This document shows positions 46,742-55,872 of a stretch of 64,000 nucleotides of DNA, in pieces. The translations under genes and the position numbers were made by a program. The notes beneath the pieces are model-generated. The model was not told the DNA's origin, searched no databases, and saw only the letters and a program-made list of their open reading frames with translations. Every line of letters begins with the position of its first letter. Positions within the stretch are counted from its first letter, which is position 1. Where the stretch lies: the NCBI RefSeq assembly GCF_020682705.1, contig NZ_JAGTTN010000003.1, positions 186,001 through 250,000 of the forward strand, in the 5' to 3' direction. This DNA is from Microbacterium allomyrinae. GTDB taxonomy: Bacteria > Actinomycetota > Actinomycetes > Actinomycetales > Microbacteriaceae.

Positions 46742-47974
46742 ATGGGGCTGGACTTTGTCGCGCTCGATTTCGAGACTGCGAATCGCTCGCAGTCCTCGGC
46801 GTGCGCCGTGGGTGCGGTGCGAGTGCGCGATGGGCAGATCGTCGAGGAGTTTCAGTCGCTGATTCGACCTCCAGAAGATCATGACGAGTTCGAACCTGGA
46901 AACGTGCGAGTGCATGGAATCACCTCGAGCCACGTCGCGCAGGCACCCCAATGGCCCGAGCTGTACCCGCGGCTGCGGGAGTTCATCGGTGACGATGTAG
47001 TTGTCGGACACAACGCGGCGTTCGATACGTCCGTCCTACTGAATACGTGCGGCGCGTATGACATTGACTGGCCCACACTAGATGTCGTGTGCACGTTGCG
47101 CCTTGCGCGCGCGGCCCTTCATCTGCCTTCCTATTCGTTGCCGTGGGTCGCCGCGCATCTTGATGTGCCGGCGTTCGATCACCACGACCCGTTGGCTGAC
47201 GCGCGCGCTTCCGCGCTTGTGTTGCTTGCTCTGGCCGCGGCCGCATACGCAAGCTCAATCGACGAGTTGACGGAAAGGCTTGCCGTTCCATCCACGATGA
47301 CTTGGACGGAACATGACGACCAGCTGTTCGCCGCTCTCACTGCAGAGGGCGACGCAATTGTCGGCACGGGCTTCGCCGGTGAGGTGGTGTGCTTCACCGG
47401 GGCGTTGAAGCTGATGGTGCGCAACCGGGCTCGCGAGTTCGTCGTCGAGCAAGGCGGCACCTGGCAGGACGGCGTCACGCGCACAACCACGATCCTCGTC
47501 ACCGGCGACTTCGATGACCGAACCTTCCGCCCCGGAGCCGCGTTCACCTCGAAGCTTGCGAAGGCGTTCACCCAGATCGAGAATGGGCAGCGGCTCGAGG
47601 TCCTCACCGAGGAAGCATTCGTCACGCGAATGTCGATCGGGGAAGAAGAGCTGCGGGCGAAGATTTCCGCGAGCGGCGGTCGGACCAAGGTTCCCGATTG
47701 GATAGTCGCGCAGGCCGGTATTGGTCCCGTTGGCGGTGACTTCTGGGCCTGGTATAGAGCCGCCCTCGCGCACCCCGCCAGCCCCGCTACCGGCGGTGAG
47801 CTTTGCGTGTGGTGCGGAACGCCTGTGTCCGCGAAGGCACACTGGATCCACCGCGAACGGCATGTGTGCGGTGTGCACTGCAACGAGCGTCTCAAGCGCG
47901 GCGCGCGGCGCGCGTGGGACCGGTCAGGAATCGTGGTGCCGCTCCCATCGCAAGAGGACCGAGGCTGGAACTAG
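46742..47974 (+). CDS. DnaQ-like 3'-5' exonuclease with BRCT domain
   Basis: 410 residues. Residues 1-170 form a DEDDh exonuclease: FVALDFETAN (D, E), GHNAAFDTSVL (D) and HDPLADARASA (H, D). Around 215-290 is a BRCT-like domain (GEVVCFTGALKLMVRNRAREFVVEQGGTW, TTILVTGDF). The tail has a Cys/His set (CVWCG, RHVCGVHC) likely to bind zinc. The exonuclease-BRCT pairing is known in Actinobacteria and suggests DNA repair or editing. Confidence 0.87.
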   Translation: MGLDFVALDFETANRSQSSACAVGAVRVRDGQIVEEFQSLIRPPEDHDEFEPGNVRVHGITSSHVAQAPQWPELYPRLREFIGDDVVVGHNAAFDTSVLLNTCGAYDIDWPTLDVVCTLRLARAALHLPSYSLPWVAAHLDVPAFDHHDPLADARASALVLLALAAAAYASSIDELTERLAVPSTMTWTEHDDQLFAALTAEGDAIVGTGFAGEVVCFTGALKLMVRNRAREFVVEQGGTWQDGVTRTTTILVTGDFDDRTFRPGAAFTSKLAKAFTQIENGQRLEVLTEEAFVTRMSIGEEELRAKISASGGRTKVPDWIVAQAGIGPVGGDFWAWYRAALAHPASPATGGELCVWCGTPVSAKAHWIHRERHVCGVHCNERLKRGARRAWDRSGIVVPLPSQEDRGWN

Positions 47975-48007
47975 GAGCTCCGCGAGCTCAGTCAGCGGTC
48001 CTGCGAC

Positions 48008-48493
48008 GTGGCGACGCGGTCCTACGGAGAAATCGTCTTGGTCACCTACGAGCAGGCCCACCACAACATCCGTCGTGTCCGCGGTCCGGCATCAACGCAT
48101 TCGTGCCTGAACTGCGGCGACCCGGCAGCGCACTGGGCATATCGGAACACATCGCCCGTAGAACTCGAAGGAACTCTGCGCGGTAGTTCCGGAATGGTTC
48201 GCTACTCACCGGATCCGGCGGACTACGACCCGCTCTGCGTGATGTGTCATCGGATCCGCGACCGCCAGATCGCCATTGACGTGTGGGACTGGCGCGGATA
48301 CACCGAAGAGGAAGTCCACGAAGGAATGCTTGAGGACTTCCGAGTCGAACTCGAGGACCTTCATGAGATCTGCGACGAGGAGGACTTGGACTACGACGAG
48401 GAACTTGAGGAACTCACGCAGCACTACATCAAGAAGACCCACCACACGATGCAGTTCGTTCGCCGCTACCGACTCATGTTCGGCAGTCTCTAG
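48008..48493 (+). CDS. HNH/zinc-ribbon-like protein, phage type
   Basis: 161 residues from a GTG start. The CLNCG and CVMCH pairs flank HWAYRNTS and YSPDPADYDPLC, a layout seen in small phage HNH-like proteins. The C-terminal half is an acidic helical stretch (EDFRVELEDLHEICDEEDLDYDEELEEL). It precedes the IS-disrupted region and may be part of an older mobile segment. No clear catalytic His-Asn-His triad, so nuclease activity is uncertain. Confidence 0.6.
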   Translation: MATRSYGEIVLVTYEQAHHNIRRVRGPASTHSCLNCGDPAAHWAYRNTSPVELEGTLRGSSGMVRYSPDPADYDPLCVMCHRIRDRQIAIDVWDWRGYTEEEVHEGMLEDFRVELEDLHEICDEEDLDYDEELEELTQHYIKKTHHTMQFVRRYRLMFGSL

Positions 48494-48530
48494 CCGAGTG
48501 AATGTCGGCCGAGGACGCCATTTTCATGCC

Positions 48531-48624
48531 ATGACTCAGCCAACGCCCCGCTATGTGACATCCGTGCTTGTCGAAGAAGCCAACGGGGTCGTGACAGTGA
48601 CCTGGGGCCTCGGTGATGTCATTC
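48531..48624 (+). pseudogene. 5' fragment of a small gene cut by the IS element
   Basis: ATG 48531 begins MTQPTPRYVTSVLVEEANG and runs ~31 codons before the IS left end at 48625. The IS terminal repeat then supplies ~20 codons in frame. No matching 3' half is seen after the IS right end. Confidence 0.4.
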
Positions 48625-48650
48625 TGAGTCACCCCGGCATGTCCGGAGAG
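48625..48650 (+). repeat. IS terminal inverted repeat, orfB side
   Basis: 26 bp identical to the complement of 49904-49929. Confidence 0.92.
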
Positions 48651-48663
48651 CGTTTTGCTGGTT

Positions 48664-49557
48664 TCAGCCCGCTCTTTCGAGGGGTTCGGTGAGAGCGTAG
48701 TCGAGCTGTTCGGCCTCGATGGGTGTGAGGTCGTCGATCGAGCCGTGGGTGCGCTCGGTGTTGAACCACTGCACCCAGCTCGCGGTCGCGACCTCGACCT
48801 GTTCGACGTCGCGCCAGGGGCCTTCGTGGTGGATGAGTTCCGATTTGTAGAGGCCGATCTGCGACTCCGCGAGCGAGTTGTCGTACGCGTCGCCGACGCT
48901 GCCGACGGAGGGGTCGATGCCCTCGTCGACGAGCCGGTCGGTGAACGCGATCGACGTGTAGACCGAGCCCGCATCGGTGTGATGGGTGAGGCCGACGAAC
49001 TCAACGGCAGACCCCGAAAGGCCCTCGACTGGGACACCCCGGCCGAGCGAATGACTGCTTTACTGAACACCACGTAGATCAGACCGTTGCGACGACTGCT
49101 GGAATCCAAGACGTCCAGACATACGTGAAGTCGGCGACCCAGAGCTGGTTCGTGCGGAACCGGGCGAAGTGCCGGTCGACGAGGTCAGCCGGCCTGGTCT
49201 CCCGCGGATCCGCATCGACCGGTCGCTTCCGTTTCCCGCGGACGACGCCGGCGATGCCGAGGTCTCGCATGAGCCGTTCGACCGTGCAGCGGGCGATGTC
49301 GTGCCCGTCACGGCGAAGCCGCAGCCAGAGCTTGCGGGCGCCGAGCACCTTCCGCTGCGCCTGCCAGGTCGCGAGGATGATCGGCTTCCACCGCTCATCC
49401 GACACCTCGCGGGGCGACGGGCCGCGCCCCCTCGCGTCGTAGTAGGTCGATGGGGCGATCCTCACGTCGTGCTGGGTGAGCACGACGCAGATCGACTCGA
49501 CACCCCATCGGAGCCCACCATCGGTGCGGTCCTTGTGCGCTTCGATGAACGCGACTA
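48664..49557 (-). pseudogene. IS3 transposase orfB, frameshifted with internal deletion
   Basis: The N-terminal part reads FIEAHKDRTDGGLRWGVESI, then STYYDARGRGPS and VADFTYVWT (first catalytic Asp). The C-terminal part in another frame reads GLTHHTDAGSVYTS (second Asp), SLAESQIGLYKSEL (Glu) and WFNTERTHGSIDDLTP. Between 49081 and ~49005 the expected ~25-30 residues around 'FVIDVFSRxIVGW' are missing and frames shift at least twice; only GLIYVVF remains. The transposase is not functional. Confidence 0.85.
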
Positions 49558-49878
49558 TCGCAGGTGTGGCCGGTCGAGTTCGGCCGCGAAGAAAGCCGAA
49601 GCCGCCTTCAAGATCTCGTTCGCACGCCGCAGCTCGGCGTTCTCACGCTTCAGCCGCTTGATCTCCGCCTGCGCGTCCGTCGTGACGCCGGGCCGGTCGC
49701 CCGCCTCGACCTGATTGCGGCGGATCCATGTGCGGATCGTCTCGGGAGAACCGATCCCGAGCATCTGCGCGACCGCCGTCATCGCCGCATACTCGCTCGG
49801 ATAGTCGGGCCGCACCTCGGCGACCATGCGGACAGCGCGCTCACGAAGCTCGCGCGGGTATTTGCTGGGACGTCCCAT
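49555..49878 (-). CDS. IS3-family transposase orfA
   Basis: 107 residues. HTH_Tnp_1 domain: YPRELRERAVRMVAEVRPDYPSEYAAMTAVAQMLGIGSPETIRTWIRR, followed by the leucine-zipper helix EIKRLKRENAELRRANEILKAASAFFA. It binds the inverted repeats. Intact in itself, but its partner orfB is broken. Confidence 0.92.
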   Translation of the reverse strand: MGRPSKYPRELRERAVRMVAEVRPDYPSEYAAMTAVAQMLGIGSPETIRTWIRRNQVEAGDRPGVTTDAQAEIKRLKRENAELRRANEILKAASAFFAAELDRPHLR

Positions 49879-49903
49879 GAGACAGATCCTTCCAAGGAAT
49901 CTG

Positions 49904-49929
49904 CTCTCCGGACATGCCGGGGTGACTCA
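49904..49929 (-). repeat. IS terminal inverted repeat, orfA side
   Basis: 26 bp, perfect complement of 48625-48650; lies 25 bp upstream of the orfA start. Confidence 0.92.
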
Positions 49930-50181
49930 GATACGGCCTATGCGGCGCCGCGGGAGTGTCGCGTTTGCCGATCCCCATCTGACACAGCCCCCGATCCGCA
50001 AGACGCCGGTCAACGCGAATCCGAATCGGGCGGGTCTTACGGGAATTCAGACAGCCGCGGGGACGGCCACGCCGCTGCTCGGGTCGGCCATCGGTGTGCA
50101 TCGCACTGGCCCAGCGGGTTGCGGGCAGTATCGGCGGTCGTGGCGCGGAGTCTTGCGCAGGCGTGACCGATCAGTCGGTGA

Positions 50182-50835
50182 TTAATCGAGTCTGAAGTAG
50201 CCACTCTCTAGGTCGTGGACCACCTGTCGGCGGACATTGTGGATGACGTGCAGAAGCGAGTCGAGCTGCAGAATTACAGCGAGGGGAATCGACTCCTCGT
50301 CCACGTTTTCGAGACGCGCACGACGCTCATCGTCCTCGTGAAGTGCCACTCCGTAGATGTAGTCCATAGTGACTTGGTCGGTTCCGAGGAGCCGATTCGG
50401 GCCGAGCCCGTTGTCCGACTCCAAACGGCCCGAGTACATGGGGGCTCGACCCTCGGGCATCGTGAGGCCTCGGCTGTTCACGATCTGCCCGACGTGCTGA
50501 ACAAGTGGCCGCCGATCGCGTGACTGCTCCGGCGTCAGTAGTGACCGTAGCGCCGACACCACACCGGGGAGGAAGCAATCCTCCTGCGCAAGGAAAAAGA
50601 CCCGGCAGTCAACGATCACACTGTTCATCGTCGCTCGGTCGAGCGTCGGCTGCTCGAGATCTATGACGTGGGTCGGCCGGCCCCGATCGTCCGTCGCCCA
50701 CACCAGTTGCATCGTCATCTGTCCGGTCGCGGCGTCACGCAGGTCGATGATCGGTTGTCCCAGACCGGCGGCCGAGCGATTCAGGAACTTCCGAATCTTG
50801 CGCTTCGCCACCTGGTCGCGGTCATCAGATGGCAC
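50182..50835 (-). CDS. Hypothetical protein
   Basis: 217 residues from GTG 50835 (TACAGT 6 bp upstream). Soluble, mixed alpha/beta, with VWATDDRGRPTHVIDLEQPTLD in the first half and a C-terminal helix LAVILQLDSLLHVIHNVRRQVV. No motif is recognised and no neighbour is obviously linked. Confidence 0.65.
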   Translation of the reverse strand: MPSDDRDQVAKRKIRKFLNRSAAGLGQPIIDLRDAATGQMTMQLVWATDDRGRPTHVIDLEQPTLDRATMNSVIVDCRVFFLAQEDCFLPGVVSALRSLLTPEQSRDRRPLVQHVGQIVNSRGLTMPEGRAPMYSGRLESDNGLGPNRLLGTDQVTMDYIYGVALHEDDERRARLENVDEESIPLAVILQLDSLLHVIHNVRRQVVHDLESGYFRLD

Positions 50836-51032
50836 ACGTCAACTGTAGGGGCCGAGCCCCGGCACATACGGGAGCCGGTGTACGTGCGCTCAGGGACCGG
50901 CATGCGAGCGGGACGCTCCGACCTGTCCGAGCGACGCGGTCGTGCTTCGGAGTGACTTCCGCGACTCAGACGCCGAAGGCGCGTGGTGAGTTTCGAGCTA
51001 CGGATGTCCCCGACCGCCGATAGCGTGCGGAC

Positions 51033-51479
51033 ATGAGCGACTTCCGATTGGTTGAACTCGACAGCGACAACCTCCTGGGCGCGATCGCCATCCCGCCCCC
51101 GGTGGGCGAGAAGGCGTACGTGGCACCCGTCGTCTTCTCGATCGCCGAGGCGTACGTGACTCCCACCGCGTGGCCACGAGTTGTCCTGGATGGCGACGAG
51201 GTGGTCGGGTTCGTGATGGCCAATTGGGATCCGGACAATGAGATCGAAGAGTTCCGCGGCGGCATCTGGAGGCTGAACGTCGTCGAAGCGGCGAAGGGAC
51301 GCGGTGTCGGCAGGTTCGCCGTCGAGCAAGTTCGCGAAGAGGCCCGTCGGCGCGGATACGAGAAGATCACCGTCCTGTGGGACCCCGCCGAAGACGGGCC
51401 CGAACGGTTCTACCTGCGAGTCGGGTTCGAGAAGACCGGTGAGTTGTTCGGAGAGACCGTGGGCACGCTGAAGGTGTAG
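51033..51479 (+). CDS. GNAT-family N-acetyltransferase
   Basis: 148 residues; TAGCGT lies 6 bp before ATG (leaderless). GNAT core: VVLDGDEVVGFVMANWD, IWRLNVVEAAKGRGVGRFAVEQV with the acetyl-CoA RGxGxxA loop, and FYLRVGFEKTGE. The pattern recalls spermidine/diamine acetyltransferases (PaiA/BltD type), but the substrate is not certain. Confidence 0.87.
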   Translation: MSDFRLVELDSDNLLGAIAIPPPVGEKAYVAPVVFSIAEAYVTPTAWPRVVLDGDEVVGFVMANWDPDNEIEEFRGGIWRLNVVEAAKGRGVGRFAVEQVREEARRRGYEKITVLWDPAEDGPERFYLRVGFEKTGELFGETVGTLKV

Positions 51480-51522
51480 TCGATGAAGGACCAGCTTGCG
51501 GACAATGGCCGACCGACAACCT

Positions 51523-52323
51523 TTAGGTCGGGACTGTTCGCCAACCGAGTCTGCGCGCGATGGCTTCTGCTGCCAGGGTCGGGAATCCGTCCCAGTCGGG
51601 CTCGAGAATGCGCCGCGCCAAAGTGAACACGTTGCGCGCGGCCTCGTCGGCGGGAGCGTTCAGGGCGAGGGTGATCTCGGAAGCCCACGCTGGGTAGTCC
51701 TTCTCGAATCTCCTGGTCGGGTCGATCTTGTCACGTGCGTCGGGAGCCTCACCGGGAAAGCGCGCGCGGATCGCGCGGAGCAAATGGTTCACCGCCCAGG
51801 TGCGAATGAACTGCCCACCGTTGAGGACTTCCCCGCGGTTGATCCTCCCCATCCCAATCAGGATTTTGACGAGGAAGAGTCTTGCGTCGTTCTCCGGGTC
51901 GGATGTGTCGCCCGCGGTCGCGTCTGCTTGCCCGGCCGCGACCAACTTCGCTGTCACTCCGGAGTCGTTGTCCGCGACGACGGTGGCGTCGCCTACAACG
52001 ACCCCCACCAGTTCGGACGCCTCAGCGAGTGCGAACTCGAATACATGCCCATCACCGTAGACGGCCACGAATCCGATACCGCCCTCGCGGGCGCTAAGTA
52101 CGACGTTCTCACTGTCGGGAAGCCAGTCCAACGCTGCTCGGAGCTCTGAGCCTCGCCCCTCCTCGATGATCGCGAAAAAGTCGTGATCCGACCACTCATC
52201 GCGCCGATGCTCGCCGCCTTCGGAGGCAGACCCAAGGAGCACCAGCCCGGCGAGGCCTTCCCGCGCTCGAACGTTGGCTATGAGCCGGTTGGTAAGTGAA
52301 TTGAACCGTTCTGGAGAGCTCAT
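51523..52323 (-). CDS. Nucleotidyltransferase-fold protein
   Basis: 266 residues from ATG 52323. It contains the nucleotidyltransferase signature GSASEGGEHRRDEWSDHDFFAII (GS...SDxD) near residue 38, followed by a helical C-terminal domain with WAVNHLLRAIRARFPG. Overall it resembles streptomycin/aminoglycoside adenylyltransferase-like proteins. Whether it modifies an antibiotic is not shown. Confidence 0.75.
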   Translation of the reverse strand: MSSPERFNSLTNRLIANVRAREGLAGLVLLGSASEGGEHRRDEWSDHDFFAIIEEGRGSELRAALDWLPDSENVVLSAREGGIGFVAVYGDGHVFEFALAEASELVGVVVGDATVVADNDSGVTAKLVAAGQADATAGDTSDPENDARLFLVKILIGMGRINRGEVLNGGQFIRTWAVNHLLRAIRARFPGEAPDARDKIDPTRRFEKDYPAWASEITLALNAPADEAARNVFTLARRILEPDWDGFPTLAAEAIARRLGWRTVPT

Positions 52324-52749
52324 CGCCACACCGCCTGCGTCTTGCTGGCAGCGAAATTGTGGCGCAAAGAGACAGGACTCGTGGGCATGTACGCGATGGC
52401 CTTTCAGGTCACGATGGACGGCAGGTTCGTGGTTGCACGACATCCGTGACAGAGCCATTCAGTTGTGATTTGGCGAGTCACCGCAGTGTGATTCGCTCCC
52501 GACCAACCTAGGGATCCATCCGCGTGCTGGCAACCGCCGAACATCTATGACACCGCGCTGGAGGCGGATAGATTTCTCATTCGGCATCGCCTCGATCGGC
52601 ACAGACGCTAAGCCAATGACGAATCCACTTGGCGTCGTCGACTGTAGCGGTGGCGGACCGTCATACGAAACACCATCGGTGGCGCAGTCAAGGCAGCTCC
52701 GGGCTGGGCCCAGCGCTGCGCCAGGATCAGAAGCCGCCGGCGTTTCGCA
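52324..52749. other. Intergenic region with no supported gene
   Basis: About 425 bp between the nucleotidyltransferase start and the solo IS end. Frames here lack starts, ribosome sites and recognisable domains. Confidence 0.45.
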
Positions 52750-52766
52750 TGAGTCACCCCGGCATG
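52750..52766 (+). repeat. Solo copy of the IS3 terminal repeat
   Basis: TGAGTCACCCCGGCATG is identical to the outer 17 bp of the IS repeats at 48625 and 49904. The inner 9 bp differ, and no transposase follows. Confidence 0.8.
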
Positions 52767-53416
52767 ACATCACCCGATGGGGCCCGCGCGGCGATGGTGA
52801 TGCCCACCACTACGCCCTCGCCAACCGATCTCGCACCGTCTTCTACACCCCAGAGGTCCTACCACGCCCCAAGGAGATGATGCGGGATATCGATCACTGG
52901 CACAGCAAAGTCGACATCTGCGTCTGGGAACACCAGTTGGCGACCGGCAAGATTCACGGACCACACATCGGGGGCGGCCCCGTGTACGTGGAACTCCTCA
53001 TCATCGACGAAGCCGAACGGCTCACCCCCGTAGCGCTCGAGATGCTCCGCGACCGCCACGACCGCACACACCTCGCCCTCATCCTGATCGGCATGCCCGG
53101 CATCGACCAACGGTTCCGCCACTATCCCCAGCTCTACAGCCGCCTCGGCTTCTCCCACCACTACCGTGCGCTCGGGCGCGACGAACTACTCTTCGTCCTC
53201 CAAAGACACTGGAAACACCTCGGCCGAACGCTTGACCCAGACGACTTCACCGACGCTCAAGCCATCGCGGCGATCGAACGCATCACCCGGGGCAACTTCC
53301 GGCTACTGGAGCGCCTCTTCCCGCAGATCAACCGCGTCCTCAAGATCAACGATCTTGAAACCATCACAGACGACGTCATAGAAGCCGCCGCAAGCATCCT
53401 CGTCATCGGCAACTAG
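52767..53416 (+). pseudogene. 5'-truncated TniB/MuB-like transposition ATPase
   Basis: About 210 codons to the stop at 53416. Walker B is clear in LLIIDEAERLTPVALEMLRD, with sensor LILIGMPGIDQRF, then YPQLYSRLGFSHHYRAL and RITRGNFRLLERLFPQI. The expected N-terminus with Walker A (GxxGxGKT) is absent: family-like sequence begins at WGPRGDGD, just after the solo IS repeat. Such AAA+ proteins assist DDE transposases of Mu/Tn552-like elements; no partner transposase remains. Confidence 0.75.
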
Positions 53417-53571
53417 CGACACAGAACGATCACAAATCCCCGCCACTCAGTGATCAACTCCACAGGATCTTTCGAAGCATGGCTGACGAGGCGTCGACCA
53501 CGTGTGCGTGATGAGATTGGCGTTCCTGCAGCCCCAAGGGTTCTACTTGCCTTGAGAGAGAGTTGGATCGC

Positions 53572-54039
53572 ATGCGACGAATCGCAATAGGCGTGGCGGC
53601 GGTTGGTGCCGTTCTCATCCTGTCCGGATGCGCTGGCGCCGCAGCAGAATCTGTGGCGACCAAACCCCCCACCCCCTCCTCAACGCCGATGTCCGCCCCG
53701 ACGAAGGTCACCGACCAGGAATCGTGCGCAGCATTCGATGACGTCTCGACCATCCTGCAGAACGCGCACATGGGTCTGAGCAGCGGACGAATGAGTCAGC
53801 AGGAGTACGACGGATGGTTGCGCCTCGCCACACGGGTGTTGGATCGTGTCCCCACCAGCGGTGAAGGCGCCGTGAGCGACGGAATCGCAGCTTCCAAGGC
53901 GGCCGCGCCAGCCATCCCATTGGGAACGATAGCCCCACCACTCATCGGCGGTGACGCGTGGAACAACGCGGCGCCGCTCGCTGCCGCGTGCACCGCAGCA
54001 GGGTACGTCTTCGTCGTCGAGAGTTGGACGGGCGGATGA
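53572..54039 (+). CDS. Small lipoprotein
   Basis: 155 residues from ATG 53572 (GAGAGAG upstream). Signal peptide with lipobox LSGCAG, Pro/Ser/Thr linker, then a helical domain (CAAFDDVSTILQNAHMGLSSGRMSQQEYDGWLRLATRVLDRV) with two Cys. Similar small lipoproteins are common in Microbacteriaceae; role unknown. Confidence 0.75.
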   Translation: MRRIAIGVAAVGAVLILSGCAGAAAESVATKPPTPSSTPMSAPTKVTDQESCAAFDDVSTILQNAHMGLSSGRMSQQEYDGWLRLATRVLDRVPTSGEGAVSDGIAASKAAAPAIPLGTIAPPLIGGDAWNNAAPLAAACTAAGYVFVVESWTGG

Positions 54040-54090
54040 GCTCCAGCTGCTGAGGAGCCCGAAGGGCGGGATGGGTTGCGGCGCCCCTGA

Positions 54091-54699
54091 CTAGTCCCCG
54101 ACGCTGCCAGGCAGGACGTCGCGGTCTACCCTGACGGAAACAGAGTCCAGGCGCGGGTCGTTGCGCAATTGCCGGAAGATGGGCAGTTCGGCAGCCACGA
54201 TCAGTGAGTCCGGGTAGAGGCGGCCGCCCCACGCCAGCCGCCCGTCGGCATCCCACGCGAATTCGGGCACACGACGTCCATCCTTCACGTCGTCCGCAAC
54301 CAGGTCGGCCTCGAAGTAGTCCTCCCCGAACATGCGCGTAGGCGAGTCGGGCAGCGGTACCTCGCCGTTACCGACCCAGCGGAGGCATCGGAGCGACAGA
54401 TCGCCGATCGCCTCGCGCAGTGCGTCCGCTGTCGACGCGTCCAACTCACCCATGCATGAGACCAGTTCGCGAACGGCGGGATCTCGTTCGGCGATCCGAT
54501 CCGTCGCTTCGAACCAATTGAGCGATGCGGAGTGCTCCTCGACATCGACGTACTGCGACCAGCGCACGATCTCGCCGTCGGAGCCGAGGAACGGCAGGTA
54601 CACGCGCAGCATCGGGAGCTCGCGATGCGCCTCGGGCACGAAGTCTCGCGCGGAGGCGCTCCACCCCTCCTCCGCGAGCCCAAACCTCCTGTCGACCAT
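54091..54699 (-). CDS. Hypothetical protein
   Basis: ATG 54699 is chosen because TACGGT lies 7 bp upstream; in-frame GTG codons at 54705 and 54708 are alternatives. 202 residues, soluble, acidic. YLPFLGSDGEIVRWSQYVDV and CMGELDASTADALREAIGDLSLRCL are the most structured stretches. No family recognised. Confidence 0.65.
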   Translation of the reverse strand: MVDRRFGLAEEGWSASARDFVPEAHRELPMLRVYLPFLGSDGEIVRWSQYVDVEEHSASLNWFEATDRIAERDPAVRELVSCMGELDASTADALREAIGDLSLRCLRWVGNGEVPLPDSPTRMFGEDYFEADLVADDVKDGRRVPEFAWDADGRLAWGGRLYPDSLIVAAELPIFRQLRNDPRLDSVSVRVDRDVLPGSVGD

Positions 54700-54861
54700 G
54701 CTCACCACCGTAGCGACGGGAGGCCACGGGGAGGCCGTCGTGCGCTGCTGCTCCTCGATGTCGACCAGGCGTCCGGCAAGTGAGTGTGACGACTGCTCGA
54801 GCGACGGGCCAGTCGTGAGATCTGCGGAAGCTGGGCGCGGGTCAGTGCCCCTCGCGAGGCG

Positions 54862-55164
54862 CTAGCCCTGCCCCGGCGGACCCCATGTACCGCCATCAGG
54901 GAGGGCCGGGCAGACGGCGGAGTCGGTAAGAGCCGCGACCTCGGCTCTCACCGCGACGCCATCCGTGGTCTTGACGATCGTGTAGACGATTCCCTCCTGA
55001 GAGTCCGGGGTGGGAATGTAGCGACGATCGCGGAATCGATCGCCGGATCGTCGGACACAGGCGCGACCGACGTCGTCACGAGGTCCGCAGTCGGATGCTC
55101 CCTCAACCAATTGGCGGTATCGCTGACGGTCGCAGCTGGGATCGTCCAGAACGCTTCGAGCTCC
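54862..55164 (-). pseudogene. Decayed exported protein, C-terminal part (copy 1)
   Basis: Reading in two frames restores about 100 residues: FWTIPAATVSDTANWLREHP, ADLVTTSVAPVSDDPAIDS, then after a frameshift near 55018 IPTPDSQEGIVYTIVKTTDG and AVCPALPDGGTWGPPGQG-stop. The 5' end is lost against the next gene's stop. A second decayed copy is at 62217-62482. Confidence 0.65.
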
Positions 55165-55764
55165 TTAGAGTCGGCGGATCGGCGGGAGCGGCGCCGGAGC
55201 CGGTATCAACGCTCGGGCATTCGCGTTGCGGACAAGCGAGGGCAGCAGGAACAGGTCCACAAACCACCAAATCGTCGCAGCGACCAACATCGGAATTCCG
55301 ACGACAAGCCCAGCGAGGATCCAGCCTCCCCACCACAGCACGTTGAAGAGAATCGCGGAGCCGATCAAACCGAGGTAGAACCGCTGCGCCGCGAAACCAC
55401 CGAGAAGAAGCAGGAAGAGGTATGCGACACCGACCTCTTTCGCAGGGCGCGCAATGGCGGCGGTTGGCGGGGCGAACGGCCCCCACTGCCGGCCGTCCCA
55501 CCATTGCAGCGCGCCGGTGGGCCCGGGATACCAGCCGGCGGGCTGAAACTGCGGTGAAACTGGTCGGATGGCGACTTGCGGCACCGTCGCCGCGATCACT
55601 TCCGTGCGCGGTGCGGGCAGATAGGGATCGAGCGCTGCGTACTCAGCCTGCGTACTGGGCGCACCGATGACGTCCGTCGACCACTCGCGCCCATTCCAGA
55701 AGCGTTTGCCACCCGCCGGCACGTCGTACCAGCCTGCCGGTGGCATCGGGGGAATGTTCGTCAT
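55165..55764 (-). CDS. TM2-domain membrane protein with two DUF2510 repeats
   Basis: 199 residues from ATG 55764 (GAGGA upstream). Two DUF2510 modules (PAGWYDVPAGGKRFWNGREW; PAGWYPGPTGALQWWDGRQW) precede a TM2 domain with two helices and the FAAQRFYLG and IWWFVDLFLLP motifs. DUF2510 modules are typically cytoplasmic in actinobacterial membrane proteins; function unknown. Confidence 0.88.
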   Translation of the reverse strand: MTNIPPMPPAGWYDVPAGGKRFWNGREWSTDVIGAPSTQAEYAALDPYLPAPRTEVIAATVPQVAIRPVSPQFQPAGWYPGPTGALQWWDGRQWGPFAPPTAAIARPAKEVGVAYLFLLLLGGFAAQRFYLGLIGSAILFNVLWWGGWILAGLVVGIPMLVAATIWWFVDLFLLPSLVRNANARALIPAPAPLPPIRRL

Positions 55765-55872
55765 CGTCGTCCTCGTCTCACGGGCCACCCAGAATCCCGT
55801 GCGCTCAACCTAGCGCCTGACGAGCCACTGATCGCGCTCGGCGACCCCCATCAGGCAGGCAGCCGATCCGAG

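Larger units (their letters stand above)
48625..49929. mobile_element. IS3-family insertion sequence, defective
   Basis: A 1305-bp element bounded by perfect 26-bp inverted repeats (48625-48650 and 49904-49929, starting TGAGTCACCCCGGCATG). It encodes orfA and a damaged orfB on the minus strand in the usual -1 arrangement. The flanking bases (TTC left, GAT right) are not a target duplication, so one flank has been rearranged since insertion. Confidence 0.9.

Noticed and set aside
41165..49525. 19-bp identity between the remnant at 41165 and IS orfB near 49507 (GCCCACCATCGGTGCGGTC)
   Set aside because: No similarity extends on either side and frames differ; chance is possible in biased sequence.
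52459..52773. Minus-strand frame next to the solo IS repeat
   Set aside because: No start signal or domain; it only spans the gap and the IS end.
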